Shown in pieces: positions 45,169 through 54,836 of a DNA stretch of 64,000 nucleotides (positions are counted from its first letter, which is position 1; every line of letters begins with the position of its first letter). The stretch is taken from the NCBI GenBank assembly GCA_016744705.1, contig JADGDU010000019.1, forward strand, positions 36,035 through 100,034, written 5' to 3'. Source of the stretch: Candidatus Krumholzibacteriia bacterium (GTDB lineage Bacteria; Krumholzibacteriota; Krumholzibacteriia; LZORAL124-64-63). The notes under the pieces are model-generated. The model saw only the letters and a program-made list of their open reading frames with translations. It was not told where the DNA came from and ran no database searches. A program made the position numbers and the translations under genes.

Positions 45169-47748
45169 ATGAAAAACTGGACCGTCAATGCCATGGAAAC
45201 TCTTCAAGAGGCCCAGGCAAAAGCATACGAATTGAGTCATCCAGAGTTGACTCCCCTGCACCTGCTGGTGGCCATGCTGGGTGAAACCGGCCTGGTGAGC
45301 AGCACATTACATTCCCTGGAACTGGATCCATCCCTGGTGACCCAGACGGCAGAAAATGAATTGCTGAGCATGCCTCAGATTCAGGCCAAAGAGGTACCCG
45401 GGCCTAGCGCTGAGCTGCAGAAACTCTTTCTCGAAGCCACCTCCAAAGCAGGACAAGGTGGCTTGGTGGGAACCAGAGAATTGTTCCTGGCTATGACCGA
45501 AGACACGGGACGTGCAGGATCAGTCTTGAAAACCTATGACATAACATCGCAAAAAATTTCTCAGGCCCTGCAGCAAAATGGAGGCGATGCCAGGTACACT
45601 GGACAGGATGAAGGTGACCTGGGAAGCCAGGAAGAATCGGCCCTGGATATCTACGCCACCGACCTCTGCGCCGTGGCTCGGGCCGGGAAAATCGACCCCA
45701 TCATCGGCCGGGATGAAGAGATCCGCAGGGTGATCCAGATCCTCAGCAGGCGCACAAAAAACAACCCTGTTTTGGTGGGTGCACCGGGGGTTGGTAAGAC
45801 AGCCGTAGCCGAAGGTTTGGCCCAGCGTTTGGTGGCCGGAGATGTGCCGGAAGGATTGCGCGATAAAAGAATCATGGCCCTGGATTTGGGAGCCCTCATT
45901 GCGGGCACCAAATACCGCGGCGAGTTTGAAGACCGTCTGAAAAAAGTGATCAAAGAAGTGAGCGCCGAAGGCAGCAACGTCATCATGTTCATCGACGAGA
46001 TGCACACCTTGGTGGGAGCCGGAGCCACGGGCGGGGCCATGGATGCTTCTAATATTTTGAAGCCGGCCTTGGCCCGGGGTGGGTTGCACTGTGTGGGCGC
46101 AACAACTTTGGATGAGTACCGCCAGCACATAGAAAAAGACCCGGCCCTGGAACGCCGATTCCAACCCGTGTTGGTGGAAGAGCCCACCTGGCAACAGGCC
46201 GTGGCCATCCTGCGCGGCTTGAAAGAGAAGTACGAAGTGCATCATGGAATCCAAATTTCCGATGGAGCTTTAGTGGCTGCGGTGAAGTTGAGCCAGCGCT
46301 ACATCGCCGACCGTATGTTACCGGATAAGGCCATCGATTTGATGGACGAGGCGGCCAGTCGGTTACGCATGGAAATCGATTCCGTACCCGCGGAAGTGGA
46401 TGATTTGCAGCGACGATTGAACCAGTTGGAAATGGAGAAGCTGGCTCTGGAAAATGAAACCGACCGCTCGGCTGTGACCAGGCGTGAGACCATCGTTTTT
46501 CAGATCAGTGAATTGCGGGACCAGTTGGACAAAGTGAGTGCCCGCTGGCAAATGGAAAAAGAAGCCATCGACAAAATTCGTGAGCTTCAAAAGCAGCAGG
46601 ACGAGCTGTTGCATGACATGGAAACAGCCGAGAGGCAGGGCGATTTAGCCCGGGCTTCAGAGCTGAAATACAGCGCCCAAGCGACCCTGGAGGCGGAAAT
46701 TTCTGCGGCCAGGGGGGAACTTGAGCGCGTGCAGGGCGTTCATGCCCTACTCAAAGAGCATGTCCAGGAGAATGACATAGCTCAGCTGGTCGCCCAATGG
46801 ACCGGCATCCCTGCCCAAAAGTTGGTCGAGGATGAGATGGCGAAACTGCGCGATTTGGAAAACAGGATTTCCGCTCGGGTGGTCGGCCAGAATGAAGCCG
46901 TGAAGCAAGTGGCTCGAACCATTCGCCGGTCCCGTGCGGGACTGACGGATCGGCAGCGGCCCTTAGGCTCATTCCTCTTCCTTGGTCCGACCGGGGTAGG
47001 CAAGACGGAACTGGCAAAGGCTCTGACGGAGCAGATGTTCGGCGATGATACGCACCTTGTGCGCTTGGATATGTCTGAGTACATGGAGCGACACGCCGTC
47101 AGCCGAATGATTGGTTCGCCTCCGGGTTATGTGGGCCACGAGTCGGGCGGGCAACTCACCGAAGCGGTGCGTCGCCATCCCTACAGTGTGGTGCTGCTGG
47201 ATGAGGTGGAAAAAGCCCATCCCGAGGTGTTGAATGTGCTGTTGCAGCTGCTGGATGACGGCCGGCTGACCGACGGCAAAGGCCGGGTTGTTGATTTCAG
47301 CAATACGGTGATCATTTTGACCAGTAATTTGTGCCAGGAAGCTCAGTTTGAAGACGCCAATGAGGCCACCATTCTGCAGAGTTTGATGACCTCCTTCCGG
47401 CCCGAGTTTCTCAACCGTTTGGACGCAGTAGTGCGTTTCAACAGTCTGGGAGCCGAGCTCATTGCGGGAATTGTGCGGCTTGAGCTGGCCAAAGTCAGCC
47501 GGGATCTGGCTGAGCAGGAGCTAAAACTGGAAGTGACAGATGCCGCGGTGGCCCAGTTGGCCGCAGATGGTTTTGATCCCCAGTTTGGCGCTCGGCCCGT
47601 AAAACGGGTGATCCAGAGAGAAGTGCAGGACCGGTTGGCGGATCTGATTCTTTCAGGAGATGCTGCAGCTGACAATACAGTGGTTCTGGATGCCAATGGG
47701 GACGGATACCTGCTGAAGGTGACGGCGGCCCTGGAGGCCATGAGTTAA
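45169..47748 (+). CDS. clpB: ClpB disaggregase
   Basis: 859 residues, full length for the family. N-terminal domain ([20 protein letters not shown]), first AAA+ module with Walker [14 protein letters not shown] (about 203), Walker [12 protein letters not shown], the long coiled-coil M domain (about 405-525, [18 protein letters not shown]), second AAA+ module with [14 protein letters not shown] (about 605) and the C-terminal domain. It works with DnaK to reactivate aggregated proteins. I chose ATG 45169, six bases after AAGGAG; the open frame reaches 44998 but crosses the terminator and the promoter. Confidence 0.97.
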   Translation: MKNWTVNAMETLQEAQAKAYELSHPELTPLHLLVAMLGETGLVSSTLHSLELDPSLVTQTAENELLSMPQIQAKEVPGPSAELQKLFLEATSKAGQGGLVGTRELFLAMTEDTGRAGSVLKTYDITSQKISQALQQNGGDARYTGQDEGDLGSQEESALDIYATDLCAVARAGKIDPIIGRDEEIRRVIQILSRRTKNNPVLVGAPGVGKTAVAEGLAQRLVAGDVPEGLRDKRIMALDLGALIAGTKYRGEFEDRLKKVIKEVSAEGSNVIMFIDEMHTLVGAGATGGAMDASNILKPALARGGLHCVGATTLDEYRQHIEKDPALERRFQPVLVEEPTWQQAVAILRGLKEKYEVHHGIQISDGALVAAVKLSQRYIADRMLPDKAIDLMDEAASRLRMEIDSVPAEVDDLQRRLNQLEMEKLALENETDRSAVTRRETIVFQISELRDQLDKVSARWQMEKEAIDKIRELQKQQDELLHDMETAERQGDLARASELKYSAQATLEAEISAARGELERVQGVHALLKEHVQENDIAQLVAQWTGIPAQKLVEDEMAKLRDLENRISARVVGQNEAVKQVARTIRRSRAGLTDRQRPLGSFLFLGPTGVGKTELAKALTEQMFGDDTHLVRLDMSEYMERHAVSRMIGSPPGYVGHESGGQLTEAVRRHPYSVVLLDEVEKAHPEVLNVLLQLLDDGRLTDGKGRVVDFSNTVIILTSNLCQEAQFEDANEATILQSLMTSFRPEFLNRLDAVVRFNSLGAELIAGIVRLELAKVSRDLAEQELKLEVTDAAVAQLAADGFDPQFGARPVKRVIQREVQDRLADLILSGDAAADNTVVLDANGDGYLLKVTAALEAMS

Positions 47749-47753
47749 GAATA

Positions 47754-47834
47754 CACAAACCGAACCCCCCACCGATGGCTTGAGGTTGTCCGCAACCCAG
47801 AACCAGATTCGGTCGGGGGGTTTGTGCCTCTTTT
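47754..47834 (+). terminator. Terminator after clpB
   Basis: CACAAAC, CCCCCC and ACCGA pair in order with TCGGT, GGGGGG and TTTGTG to form a broken but long stem (47754-47775 with 47809-47826). A small GGTTG/CAACC hairpin sits in the loop, and CCTCTTTT follows. Confidence 0.75.
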
Positions 47835-47949
47835 CCCGCTTCACAACACAGCTCTTGAATATGCAACCCATTCAATGTGTACTACGTACAGTCTCACTCA
47901 ATGGCCAGCTACAGTGGCGGCCACTACCCCGACTTTTGGAGGACCAATC

Positions 47950-48699
47950 GTGAAAAAGATATTCGCTCTCGCCTTAATTTGCCTGTTCGTGGCCAGCGCC
48001 GCTTCGGCCATGGATGCTAAAGAGCTCATCAAAAAGAATCTCGAAGCCATGGGCGGCAAAGATAAAATCGAAAACGTCAAAACCATGAAGGCCACTGGCA
48101 AAGCTTTGGCCCAGGGCATGGAGTTTCCTTTTGTGATGCAACAAACACGTCCCAATCTGATGCGCCTTGATGTGACGGTGATGGGTATGGAAATGATCCA
48201 GGCCTACGACGGCAACCAAGGCTGGGCCATTAACCCTATGATGGGCAGTCAAAACGCTGAGCCCATGGGAGAGTTGGAAAACAAAAGCTTCAAGATGCAG
48301 TCGGATATGGATGGCCTTTTGTTGAATTACAAAGACAAAGGGTACACTGTGGAGTACGTGGGCGAAGCCGATGTTGAAGGAACCGCTGCTTACCAGTTGA
48401 AGCTGGACACGCACATGGATATCGTCATCGACATGTTCTTCGATAAAGAATACTTCCTGGTGATCAAGCAATCTTCCACCACCAACTGGGAAGAAAAAGT
48501 GATCGAGTCTGATACCTTTATGAGCGACTTCCAGGAAGTGGGCGATGGCCTGGTCATTCCTTTCTCCATCGAAACTCGTATGGGCGAAACCGTGGTCAAC
48601 CAGATCGTACTGGAAACTGTGGAACATAATGTGGATGTGGATGAGTCAATTTTTGCCATGCCCGCCGCATTGGAGCCGGCAGCCACCGAAACCAAATAA
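47950..48699 (+). CDS. LolA-like outer-membrane lipoprotein-sorting protein
   Basis: 249 residues with a signal peptide ending SAASAM. The mature part begins with DAKELIKKNLEAMGGKDKIE and has the LolA/LolB-like half-barrel pattern (TMKATGKALAQGMEF, IQAYDGNQGWAINPMMG, YTVEYVGEADVEGTAAYQLK). I chose GTG 47950, six bases after GGAGGA; the frame is open to 47824 but that part lies in the terminator region. It may deliver lipoproteins or bind a lipid; genes of this type often stand beside large secreted proteins. It is ten bases ahead of the propeller gene. Confidence 0.8.
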   Translation: MKKIFALALICLFVASAASAMDAKELIKKNLEAMGGKDKIENVKTMKATGKALAQGMEFPFVMQQTRPNLMRLDVTVMGMEMIQAYDGNQGWAINPMMGSQNAEPMGELENKSFKMQSDMDGLLLNYKDKGYTVEYVGEADVEGTAAYQLKLDTHMDIVIDMFFDKEYFLVIKQSSTTNWEEKVIESDTFMSDFQEVGDGLVIPFSIETRMGETVVNQIVLETVEHNVDVDESIFAMPAALEPAATETK

Positions 48700-48709
48700 G
48701 GGGACTGCC

Positions 48710-51700
48710 ATGAAAGCCACCGGTTTTATTCTGAGTCTCATTGTGCTGTTGGGTGCTGGATGGGCGCTGGCTGAAGAGCCGGCGCCTGAAGCTGGCATTC
48801 CCCTTGGCGCCCATGTCTTTGGTGATTTGCGCGCAAGGGCCGTGGGGCCGGCTGTGATGAGCGGCCGCATCAGTGCTTTGGATGTGCAGGATGATGACCC
48901 GCGTCTGATGTATGTGGGAGCCGGGGGCGGTGGCGTTTGGCGCAGCCGCAACGGTGGCATCAATTTCGAACCGGTGTTTGAAGATCATTGCCAGGCTATT
49001 GGTTCGGTGACCATTGACCAGGCCCGCCCGGACACTGTCTGGGTGGGCACTGGCGAGTCCTGGGTGCGCAACAGCGTCTCGGTGGGTGATGGCATTTACA
49101 AAACCACCGATGGCGGAAAAACCTGGGTGAACAAAGGCTTGGCCCATAGCGAGCGCATTGGCGAAATTATCATCCATCCCACGCAGCCTGATATTGTTTA
49201 TGCTGCGGTGCTGGGTCATTTGTGGGATGCCAACGAAGAGCGTGGTTTGTACAAAACCACCGATGGTGGGGAAACCTGGGCGAAGGTTCTCTATATAGAC
49301 GAGAACACCGGGTGCAGTGATATCGCCATGGATCCTCAGGAACCGGACATTCTGTACGCAGCCATGTGGCAGTTCCGGCGCTCTCCTGATTTTTTCACCA
49401 GCGGCGGACCCGGCAGTGGTTTGCACAAGAGCATGGACGGCGGCGAAACCTGGAAGAAAATCGAAAACGGGTTGCCCGAAGGTGATCTGGGACGCATCTC
49501 CATGGCGGTGATGCCTTCGCGCACCAGCGTGCTTTACGCCGCGGTTGAGAGCGATGACTCTGCTTTTTACCGGTCTGATGATTTGGGCGAAAGCTGGCGG
49601 GAGGTCAATGATGATAAATCCATCAAGGGTCGCCCCTTCTACTTCTCTCATTTGGTCCCAGATCCCCAGGATCATAATCGCATCTACAAGATGAACACCT
49701 TTGTTCTGGTGAGCAAAGATGGTGGTGAACGCTTCCAGGGTGTGGGCGGTTGGGTTCATGCCGATGGGCACGCCCTGTGGATCAACCCCAAAGACCCGCG
49801 CCACCTGGTTTTGGGCACCGATGGTGGAGTCTATATAAGCCAGGCCCGGGGCGATGGGTTTCGCCATGTGAGCAATTTACCGGTGAGCCAGTTTTACCGG
49901 GTGGCCGTGGATGATCGGGAGCCGTACCGGGTTTATGGCGGCTTGCAGGATAATGGCAGCTGGTTTGCCCCATCGCGTTCTCCCGGGGGTATTGCCAATG
50001 CCGATTGGGAAAACCTGGGGGGTGGCGACGGTTTTGCCGTGGCCATCGACCAGTTGGATGAAGACATCGTTTATTGGGAGTGGCAGGGCGGAAACATCAA
50101 CCGCAAAGATTTGCGCACCGGTGAGAGCAAAGATATCAAGCCCCTGCCCTGGAGTGGTGGACCTGATCTGCGCTTCCATTGGAATATGCCCATAGCCACC
50201 AGCCCCACCGACCCGGCCCGGCTCTATGTGGGATCACAATTTTTGCACCGCAGTGTGGATCGTGGGGAATCGTGGGAAACACTTTCTCCTGATTTGACCA
50301 CCAACAACAAAGACCTGCAGCGGCAGGAACAATCCGGTGGCCTGACGGTGGATAATACCACTGCAGAAAACCATTGCACCATTTTCAGCATCTGCGAATC
50401 GCCACTGAACAAGAACATTATCTGGGTGGGAACCGATGACGGTAACCTCCAGGTCAGCAGCAACGACGGGGAAGATTGGCGCAAGGTTAATAAAGGCCTG
50501 GAGGGTTTGCCCAAGGGCACTTGGGTCAGTTGTGTGGAGGCTTCTTCTCACAACCCCAACGAAGCTTTCGTCACTTTTGATGGCCACCGCACCGGCGACA
50601 TGCAGCCCCATGTTTACCATACCCTGGATATGGGCCGCACCTGGACCAGCATCACCACCGAAAATTTGCAGGGCCACGCTCATGTCATCAGGCAGGACCC
50701 AGTGAACAGTGAACTGCTCTATCTGGGCACTGAAAAGGGACTCTTTATGACCTTGGACGGCGGGCTGAACTGGGCTCGCTTTGAGAAAGATTTTCCCCAG
50801 GTCAGTGTGCGGGATATGGTGATCCAACAAAGAGAAAACTCTCTGGTGCTTGGCACCCACGGTTTGGGCATCTATATCATCGATGACCTTTCTCCATTGC
50901 GGCAACTGACCCGGGAAACCCTGGCCAATGATGTGACGATTATGGATTCCAGTCCTGCGGTTTTGCGCATTCCCCGTGGGCGCTCGGGTGCTCCGGGAAA
51001 CACTCATTTTGCCGCGAGAAACCCTCGTTCTTCGGCTGTGTTGACATATTACCTGAAGAAGCGGCACATGTTTGGCGAAATGAAGATTGAAATTTTCACC
51101 CCCGAAGGAGAGTTGCTGAAGACTCTGCCTGGCAGCAAGCGCAAGGGTTTGAATTTTGTGACTTGGTCTCCGCGGATGAAGCCTCCAAAGGTGGCGCCAT
51201 CGCCCACCTTAAACCCACGCACTTCCTTTGCCGGGGCCATGGGGCCCAACGCACCCGAGGGTCGGTACACATACGTCATGACCAAGGGTAAGAAGACTTA
51301 CGAAGGATTTGTGGATGTGGGGTACGACCAGGCTTATCCCCACAGCAAGGCCGACCGAAAAGTGCAGCAGGAAGTGGTGAATGAACTGTACGGTATGCTG
51401 TCGCGCATGTCGTATGTGGCGGAAGCGGCCACCGGGTTGCGGGATGATGCCCGCCAACGAGCCGATCTGCTGAAGAAAAAAGATAAACTGGCGCGCCAGT
51501 TGCGTGAATTTGCTGATGAAGTGGACCAATTTCACGGCACCCTGATGGTCACCGACGAGGTCCAGGGCATTGGCGGACAGGAAAAGCTGCGCGAAGAAGT
51601 GGTGAGTTTGTACGCTGCCATATCCGGATATGGTGGGTTGCCCACGGCCGGCCAACGGTCCAGATTGGCTGATTTTCGCGAGAGCATCCAACAGGCTAAT

Positions 51701-51820
51701 GAAGAATTTGTCGAGCTAACGGCCGGTGAATTGGAGAAATTGAACAAGAAGCTGGTCAAAAAAGATTTGGCCGAGATAAAGCTGCTAACACTCTTGGAAT
51801 ACGAAAAAGAGAACGACTGA
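48710..51820 (+). CDS. Secreted BNR/sortilin-type beta-propeller protein
   Basis: 1036 residues; signal peptide ending GWALAEEP. Many Asp-box (BNR) repeats occur, for example KTTDGGKTWVN, KTTDGGETWAK, KSMDGGETWKK, RSVDRGESWETL and VSSNDGEDWRK, forming two or more propellers of the VPS10/sortilin-like kind, up to about residue 720. The C-terminal 300 residues include an Ig-like stretch (GEMKIEIFTPEGELLKTLPG) and a helical end (RQRADLLKKKDKLARQL). I chose ATG 48710, with AAGGGG upstream; the open frame begins at 48545 inside the gene before. Related proteins are annotated as glycosyl hydrolases without proof. It may be periplasmic or on the cell surface. Confidence 0.85.
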   Translation: MKATGFILSLIVLLGAGWALAEEPAPEAGIPLGAHVFGDLRARAVGPAVMSGRISALDVQDDDPRLMYVGAGGGGVWRSRNGGINFEPVFEDHCQAIGSVTIDQARPDTVWVGTGESWVRNSVSVGDGIYKTTDGGKTWVNKGLAHSERIGEIIIHPTQPDIVYAAVLGHLWDANEERGLYKTTDGGETWAKVLYIDENTGCSDIAMDPQEPDILYAAMWQFRRSPDFFTSGGPGSGLHKSMDGGETWKKIENGLPEGDLGRISMAVMPSRTSVLYAAVESDDSAFYRSDDLGESWREVNDDKSIKGRPFYFSHLVPDPQDHNRIYKMNTFVLVSKDGGERFQGVGGWVHADGHALWINPKDPRHLVLGTDGGVYISQARGDGFRHVSNLPVSQFYRVAVDDREPYRVYGGLQDNGSWFAPSRSPGGIANADWENLGGGDGFAVAIDQLDEDIVYWEWQGGNINRKDLRTGESKDIKPLPWSGGPDLRFHWNMPIATSPTDPARLYVGSQFLHRSVDRGESWETLSPDLTTNNKDLQRQEQSGGLTVDNTTAENHCTIFSICESPLNKNIIWVGTDDGNLQVSSNDGEDWRKVNKGLEGLPKGTWVSCVEASSHNPNEAFVTFDGHRTGDMQPHVYHTLDMGRTWTSITTENLQGHAHVIRQDPVNSELLYLGTEKGLFMTLDGGLNWARFEKDFPQVSVRDMVIQQRENSLVLGTHGLGIYIIDDLSPLRQLTRETLANDVTIMDSSPAVLRIPRGRSGAPGNTHFAARNPRSSAVLTYYLKKRHMFGEMKIEIFTPEGELLKTLPGSKRKGLNFVTWSPRMKPPKVAPSPTLNPRTSFAGAMGPNAPEGRYTYVMTKGKKTYEGFVDVGYDQAYPHSKADRKVQQEVVNELYGMLSRMSYVAEAATGLRDDARQRADLLKKKDKLARQLREFADEVDQFHGTLMVTDEVQGIGGQEKLREEVVSLYAAISGYGGLPTAGQRSRLADFRESIQQANEEFVELTAGELEKLNKKLVKKDLAEIKLLTLLEYEKEND

Positions 51821-51914
51821 GTGGTGTTAAACAAATAACCAGTCAAAACGGGAATGCAGCCAAAGCAAGAGAATCTGTAAAATACAGTAAACAATACTAA
51901 TGAAGCCTTTATTT

Positions 51915-51954
51915 AGCGGAACCCGGCCTGGTTGGCGGGTTCCGCTTCTTTTTT
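51915..51954 (+). terminator. Rho-independent terminator ahead of the hydrogenase operon
   Basis: Perfect 11-bp stem (AGCGGAACCCG/CGGGTTCCGCT) around ten bases, followed by TCTTTTTT. It ends the transcription unit of the propeller gene. Confidence 0.92.
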
Positions 51955-51971
51955 ACAAAAATTGTTATTTC

Positions 51972-51997
51972 TAAAACGATAAGTGTCTTTCGTTTTA
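51972..51997. promoter_or_regulatory. Inverted repeat, candidate operator
   Basis: TAAAACGA and TCGTTTTA, perfect 8-bp arms ten bases apart, so the half-sites are about 18 bp centre to centre. The spacing suits a dimeric regulator. It lies upstream of the candidate hydrogenase promoter. Confidence 0.45.
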
Positions 51998-52007
51998 AGA
52001 GCTTAGA

Positions 52008-52023
52008 TTGAAAAGTTTTTCAA
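52008..52023. promoter_or_regulatory. 16-bp palindrome, candidate operator
   Basis: TTGAAAAGTTTTTCAA is a perfect 7-bp inverted repeat around two bases. Its TTGA ends recall CRP/FNR half-sites, but the centre is two bases longer than the FNR site TTGAT-N4-ATCAA, so the regulator is unknown. Confidence 0.45.
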
Positions 52024-52028
52024 ATTCA

Positions 52029-52059
52029 TTGTTTATTTCTTGACATATTCTGTTATAAT
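52029..52059 (+). promoter_or_regulatory. Candidate hydrogenase operon promoter (extended -10)
   Basis: TGTTATAAT (52051-52059) is a perfect extended -10 box. TTGTTT at 52029-52034 is 19 bases upstream; the perfect TTGACA at 52040-52045 is only eight bases from the same -10 and so cannot be used with it. Confidence 0.5.
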
Positions 52060-52156
52060 ATAAACATTCTATTGGGCAACCGATACCATGTATGTAGGAT
52101 TTACCGCTAACCACGCTCACAGGGCGCCCGCGGCCCAATGCATGAGGGGTTCACAA

Positions 52157-53179
52157 ATGGTTCAATTCTTCCTGGAACGCGATCGCCTCGCCGAATTCGT
52201 GTCCCACCTGATGAGCCGGAACACGGTCTACGCGCCACACTCCAGAGGGCAAAAATCTTTTGCGTTCGAAGAAGTGTGCCACGCTGCCGACGTGGTTCTG
52301 GACTATCCACGAACAATGCATTCCGTAAAAAAATTCTTCATGCCACCGCGCGAAGAACTTCTGAGCTTCAATCTCACGGAAAATTCATACAAGGCCAATG
52401 AAGCCCAGCCTCTGGATTCCATTTTCTTTGGTGTCCATTCCTACGATTTGGCTGCCGTGCACCGCCTTGATTACAACTTCAGCCAGGGCCACCCCGAGCG
52501 CAATTATCTGACTAGACGCCAAGGCGCCATTTTCGTGGGTGTTTCTTACGAACCGGATGAATACCACTTCGGTGGGTCGGTGGGAATTGATCCTTTCGAC
52601 ACCACCGGATTTGACGTCTTTTTGACGAAACTACTCGATGGCTATGTGGTGGAAGCGCTCACTCCTGAAGGCGAAGGATTGCTTGAAGGATTTGACCTGC
52701 CTGTACATGAAGCAGGCAAACCGGCGCGGGGCCATTTCCAGCAGCATATTTATCTGCCCCAAGCCAAATTGACAACAGTGATGGAGCACAGTTATGACAA
52801 CGAGATTTGGAAGGAAACGGCAGAAAGGTGTGTGGGATGCGGCACGTGCAATTTGGTGTGTCCCACCTGTTACTGCTTCAACGTCGAAGAGAATGTCGGT
52901 ATCACAGCTACTGAAGGAACTCGTGACCGACACTGGGACGGCTGCATGCTCCGTGAATTCAGTGAAGTGGCCGGAGGAGAGTTTTTCAGAGAAGGCGCGG
53001 GGGACCGACAACGGCACCGAATTTTCAGAAAATTCAAATACATCAGTGAAGCCACAGGAGAACCCTGGTGTGTTGGATGCGGGCGCTGCACGGCTTATTG
53101 CACCGCAGACATTAGCATCGTGAACATCGTCAATCGTTTGGTGGCAGATTATGAAAAAACCACCACGGTCAATTTGTGA
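52157..53179 (+). CDS. hydB: [NiFe] hydrogenase beta subunit, 4Fe-4S protein (HydB-like)
   Basis: 340 residues. It has two ferredoxin-like cluster motifs near the C-terminus, CVGCGTCNLVCPTCYCF and WCVGCGRCTAYCTADI, preceded by the HydB-type domain (SIFFGVHSYDLAAVHRLD). It carries electrons between the gamma and delta subunits of group 3b (sulfhydrogenase-type) hydrogenases. I chose ATG 52157 because GAGGGG is seven bases upstream; ATG 52088 and 52142 are in frame but lack a site. The stop overlaps the outer limit of the next frame, and the genes are transcribed together. Confidence 0.88.
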   Translation: MVQFFLERDRLAEFVSHLMSRNTVYAPHSRGQKSFAFEEVCHAADVVLDYPRTMHSVKKFFMPPREELLSFNLTENSYKANEAQPLDSIFFGVHSYDLAAVHRLDYNFSQGHPERNYLTRRQGAIFVGVSYEPDEYHFGGSVGIDPFDTTGFDVFLTKLLDGYVVEALTPEGEGLLEGFDLPVHEAGKPARGHFQQHIYLPQAKLTTVMEHSYDNEIWKETAERCVGCGTCNLVCPTCYCFNVEENVGITATEGTRDRHWDGCMLREFSEVAGGEFFREGAGDRQRHRIFRKFKYISEATGEPWCVGCGRCTAYCTADISIVNIVNRLVADYEKTTTVNL

Positions 53180-53235
53180 TGGATTTCCGTCTGGCCAACC
53201 CTTGGTTGGACCGGACTGTTTCAGGAGAGAGGGAC

Positions 53236-54087
53236 ATGAATAAATTCCAAATGGCTGATCCCGCCGACCTGAAGGATCTCTACCTTCCCGAGATGGCGGT
53301 TATCAAAGAAGTACGCAATTTGACGGAGATGGAAGTGCTCTATACCGTCGAATTGCCCGATGGCGCAGAGCTGGGCCACAAGCCCGGACAGTTCATCGAG
53401 CTTTCACTTTTCGGTGTGGGCGAGGCTCCGTTCTCAATCTCATCGTCACCCACCCAAAGGGGTGTTTTCGAGTTGGGCATCCGTAAGGTCGGTATGTTGA
53501 CTGATGTTTTGGCCGGTTATAAAGCCGGACAGAAAATTGGCATCCGAGGACCCTTCGGCAATGGCATCGATGTGGATAAATTCAAAGGCAAGGATGTGCT
53601 CATTGTGGCCGGCGGTATTGGGCTGGTTCCCATGCGCTCGATGATCAATTACGTCATCGACAACCCCGACGACTTTGGCACCTTGCACATTGTTTATGGC
53701 AGCCGGAGCGACAAAGAATTGTTGTTCACCGACGAGCTGAAGCAGTGGACTGAAAACCCCAAAATCAATTACCACGTGACGGTGGACAATGGGTCCCCCG
53801 AATGGACCGGAAAAACAGGCGTGATCACCACCCTGATTCCCGGCCTGGATTTGGATTTGGAAAACACAGTCTGCTGTGTTTGCGGACCTCCCATCATGTA
53901 CCGTTTCGCTTTGATGGCCTTGAAGAGCAAGGGTCTGGCGGAGGGCAATATTTACATGTCCCTGGAGCGGCGCATGAAATGTGGTGTGGGCAAATGCGGC
54001 CACTGCCAAATTAACAGTTCTTACGTATGCCAGGACGGCCCGGTGTACAACTATACAGAAATCAAGTCACTGCAGGAGGCTTTGTAA
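53236..54087 (+). CDS. hydG: [NiFe] hydrogenase gamma subunit, FAD/NAD(P)-binding (HydG-like)
   Basis: 283 residues. FAD-binding domain with KPGQFIELSLFGVGEAPFSI, NAD(P)-binding domain with VAGGIGLVPMRSMI, and a 2Fe-2S cluster near the C-terminus with Cys residues in CGVGKCGHCQINSSYVC. This is the ferredoxin:NAD(P) oxidoreductase-like subunit that links hydrogen to the NAD(P) pool. I prefer ATG 53236 (GGAGAGAGGG just upstream); GTG 53176 would overlap the hydB stop. The stop overlaps the start of hydD (TAATG). Confidence 0.9.
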   Translation: MNKFQMADPADLKDLYLPEMAVIKEVRNLTEMEVLYTVELPDGAELGHKPGQFIELSLFGVGEAPFSISSSPTQRGVFELGIRKVGMLTDVLAGYKAGQKIGIRGPFGNGIDVDKFKGKDVLIVAGGIGLVPMRSMINYVIDNPDDFGTLHIVYGSRSDKELLFTDELKQWTENPKINYHVTVDNGSPEWTGKTGVITTLIPGLDLDLENTVCCVCGPPIMYRFALMALKSKGLAEGNIYMSLERRMKCGVGKCGHCQINSSYVCQDGPVYNYTEIKSLQEAL

Positions 54088-54836
54088 TGGCGAACAAACC
54101 CCGCGTGGCAATCTTTGATTTCACGGGCTGTGAAGGCTGCGAGCTGAACCAGCTGAACTTTGAAGACCAACTGCTGGATATCCTGGCCCACGTTGACATC
54201 GTGGAATGGCGTGAAGCCATGGATGGCCAGGCTGACGAATATGACATCGCTTTTGTGGAAGGCAGTTTATCAACTCCTGACTGTATTGAGCGCATCCATA
54301 AGGTACGCCGCAAGGCCAAGGTCCTGGTGGCTCTGGGTGCCTGCGCAGTGCAGGGTGGTGTCAACGGAATGAAGAATACACGGCCCATCGAAGAGGTTCG
54401 TGAAGAGGTTTATGGCGAAGACAAGTACCTTTTCCCAACGCTGCCGGCTTTGCCTCTGAGCGCTGTAGTCAAAGTGGATTACAACGTGCGTGGCTGCCCC
54501 ATGACACAAATCGAATTCCTGAAAGTTTTCACTTCCCTGGTCATGGGCAAAGAGCCCGTGGAAGCGACACAATCTGTTTGTGTGGAGTGCAAGTTGAAGG
54601 AAAACGAATGTGTGTACGAGAAGGGTATGATCTGTCTGGGGCCCGTCACTCGCGGGGGTTGCGATGCTCATTGCACCAGCTTCGGCCAGTATTGCACGGG
54701 TTGCCGCGGATTGGTTCCCGAGCCCAACCTGAAGGGCATGGAAGAAATCCTTATCAGCCACGGCTTGTCGGTGGATGAGGCCTGGAAACGTTTGCAACTT
54801 TATAACGCCGTCGAACTGGAGAAGGTGAGAACATGA
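54087..54836 (+). CDS. hydD: [NiFe] hydrogenase small subunit (HydD-like)
   Basis: 249 residues. The proximal cluster ligands are in FTGCEGCELNQ and GACAVQGGVNG, with a further Cys in VRGCPMTQ. The C-terminal half holds another set in CVECKLKENECVYEKG, CLGPVTRGGCDAHC and CTGCRG. It passes electrons to or from the NiFe site in the large subunit. It starts with ATG 54087 inside the hydG stop (TAATG), and its own stop overlaps the hydA start (ATGA). Confidence 0.92.
   Translation: MANKPRVAIFDFTGCEGCELNQLNFEDQLLDILAHVDIVEWREAMDGQADEYDIAFVEGSLSTPDCIERIHKVRRKAKVLVALGACAVQGGVNGMKNTRPIEEVREEVYGEDKYLFPTLPALPLSAVVKVDYNVRGCPMTQIEFLKVFTSLVMGKEPVEATQSVCVECKLKENECVYEKGMICLGPVTRGGCDAHCTSFGQYCTGCRGLVPEPNLKGMEEILISHGLSVDEAWKRLQLYNAVELEKVRT

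Larger units (their letters stand above)
51821..52156. other. Intergenic control region of the hydrogenase operon
   Basis: 336 bases without a gene. In order it holds a strong terminator (51915-51954), an 8-bp inverted repeat (51972-51997), a 16-bp palindrome (52008-52023), a perfect TTGACA (52040) and an extended -10 (TGTTATAAT, 52051-52059). The chosen start of the first hydrogenase gene is 52157; the frame itself is open to 52088. Confidence 0.7.

Noticed and set aside
48596..49867. 423-residue open frame on the minus strand
   Set aside because: It runs opposite to the BNR-propeller gene, has no ribosome binding site and is a reflection of the GC-rich third positions of that gene.
52040..52045. 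Perfect TTGACA ahead of the hydrogenase genes
   Set aside because: The nearest TATAAT is only eight bases away, too close to pair with it; the extended -10 is used instead.
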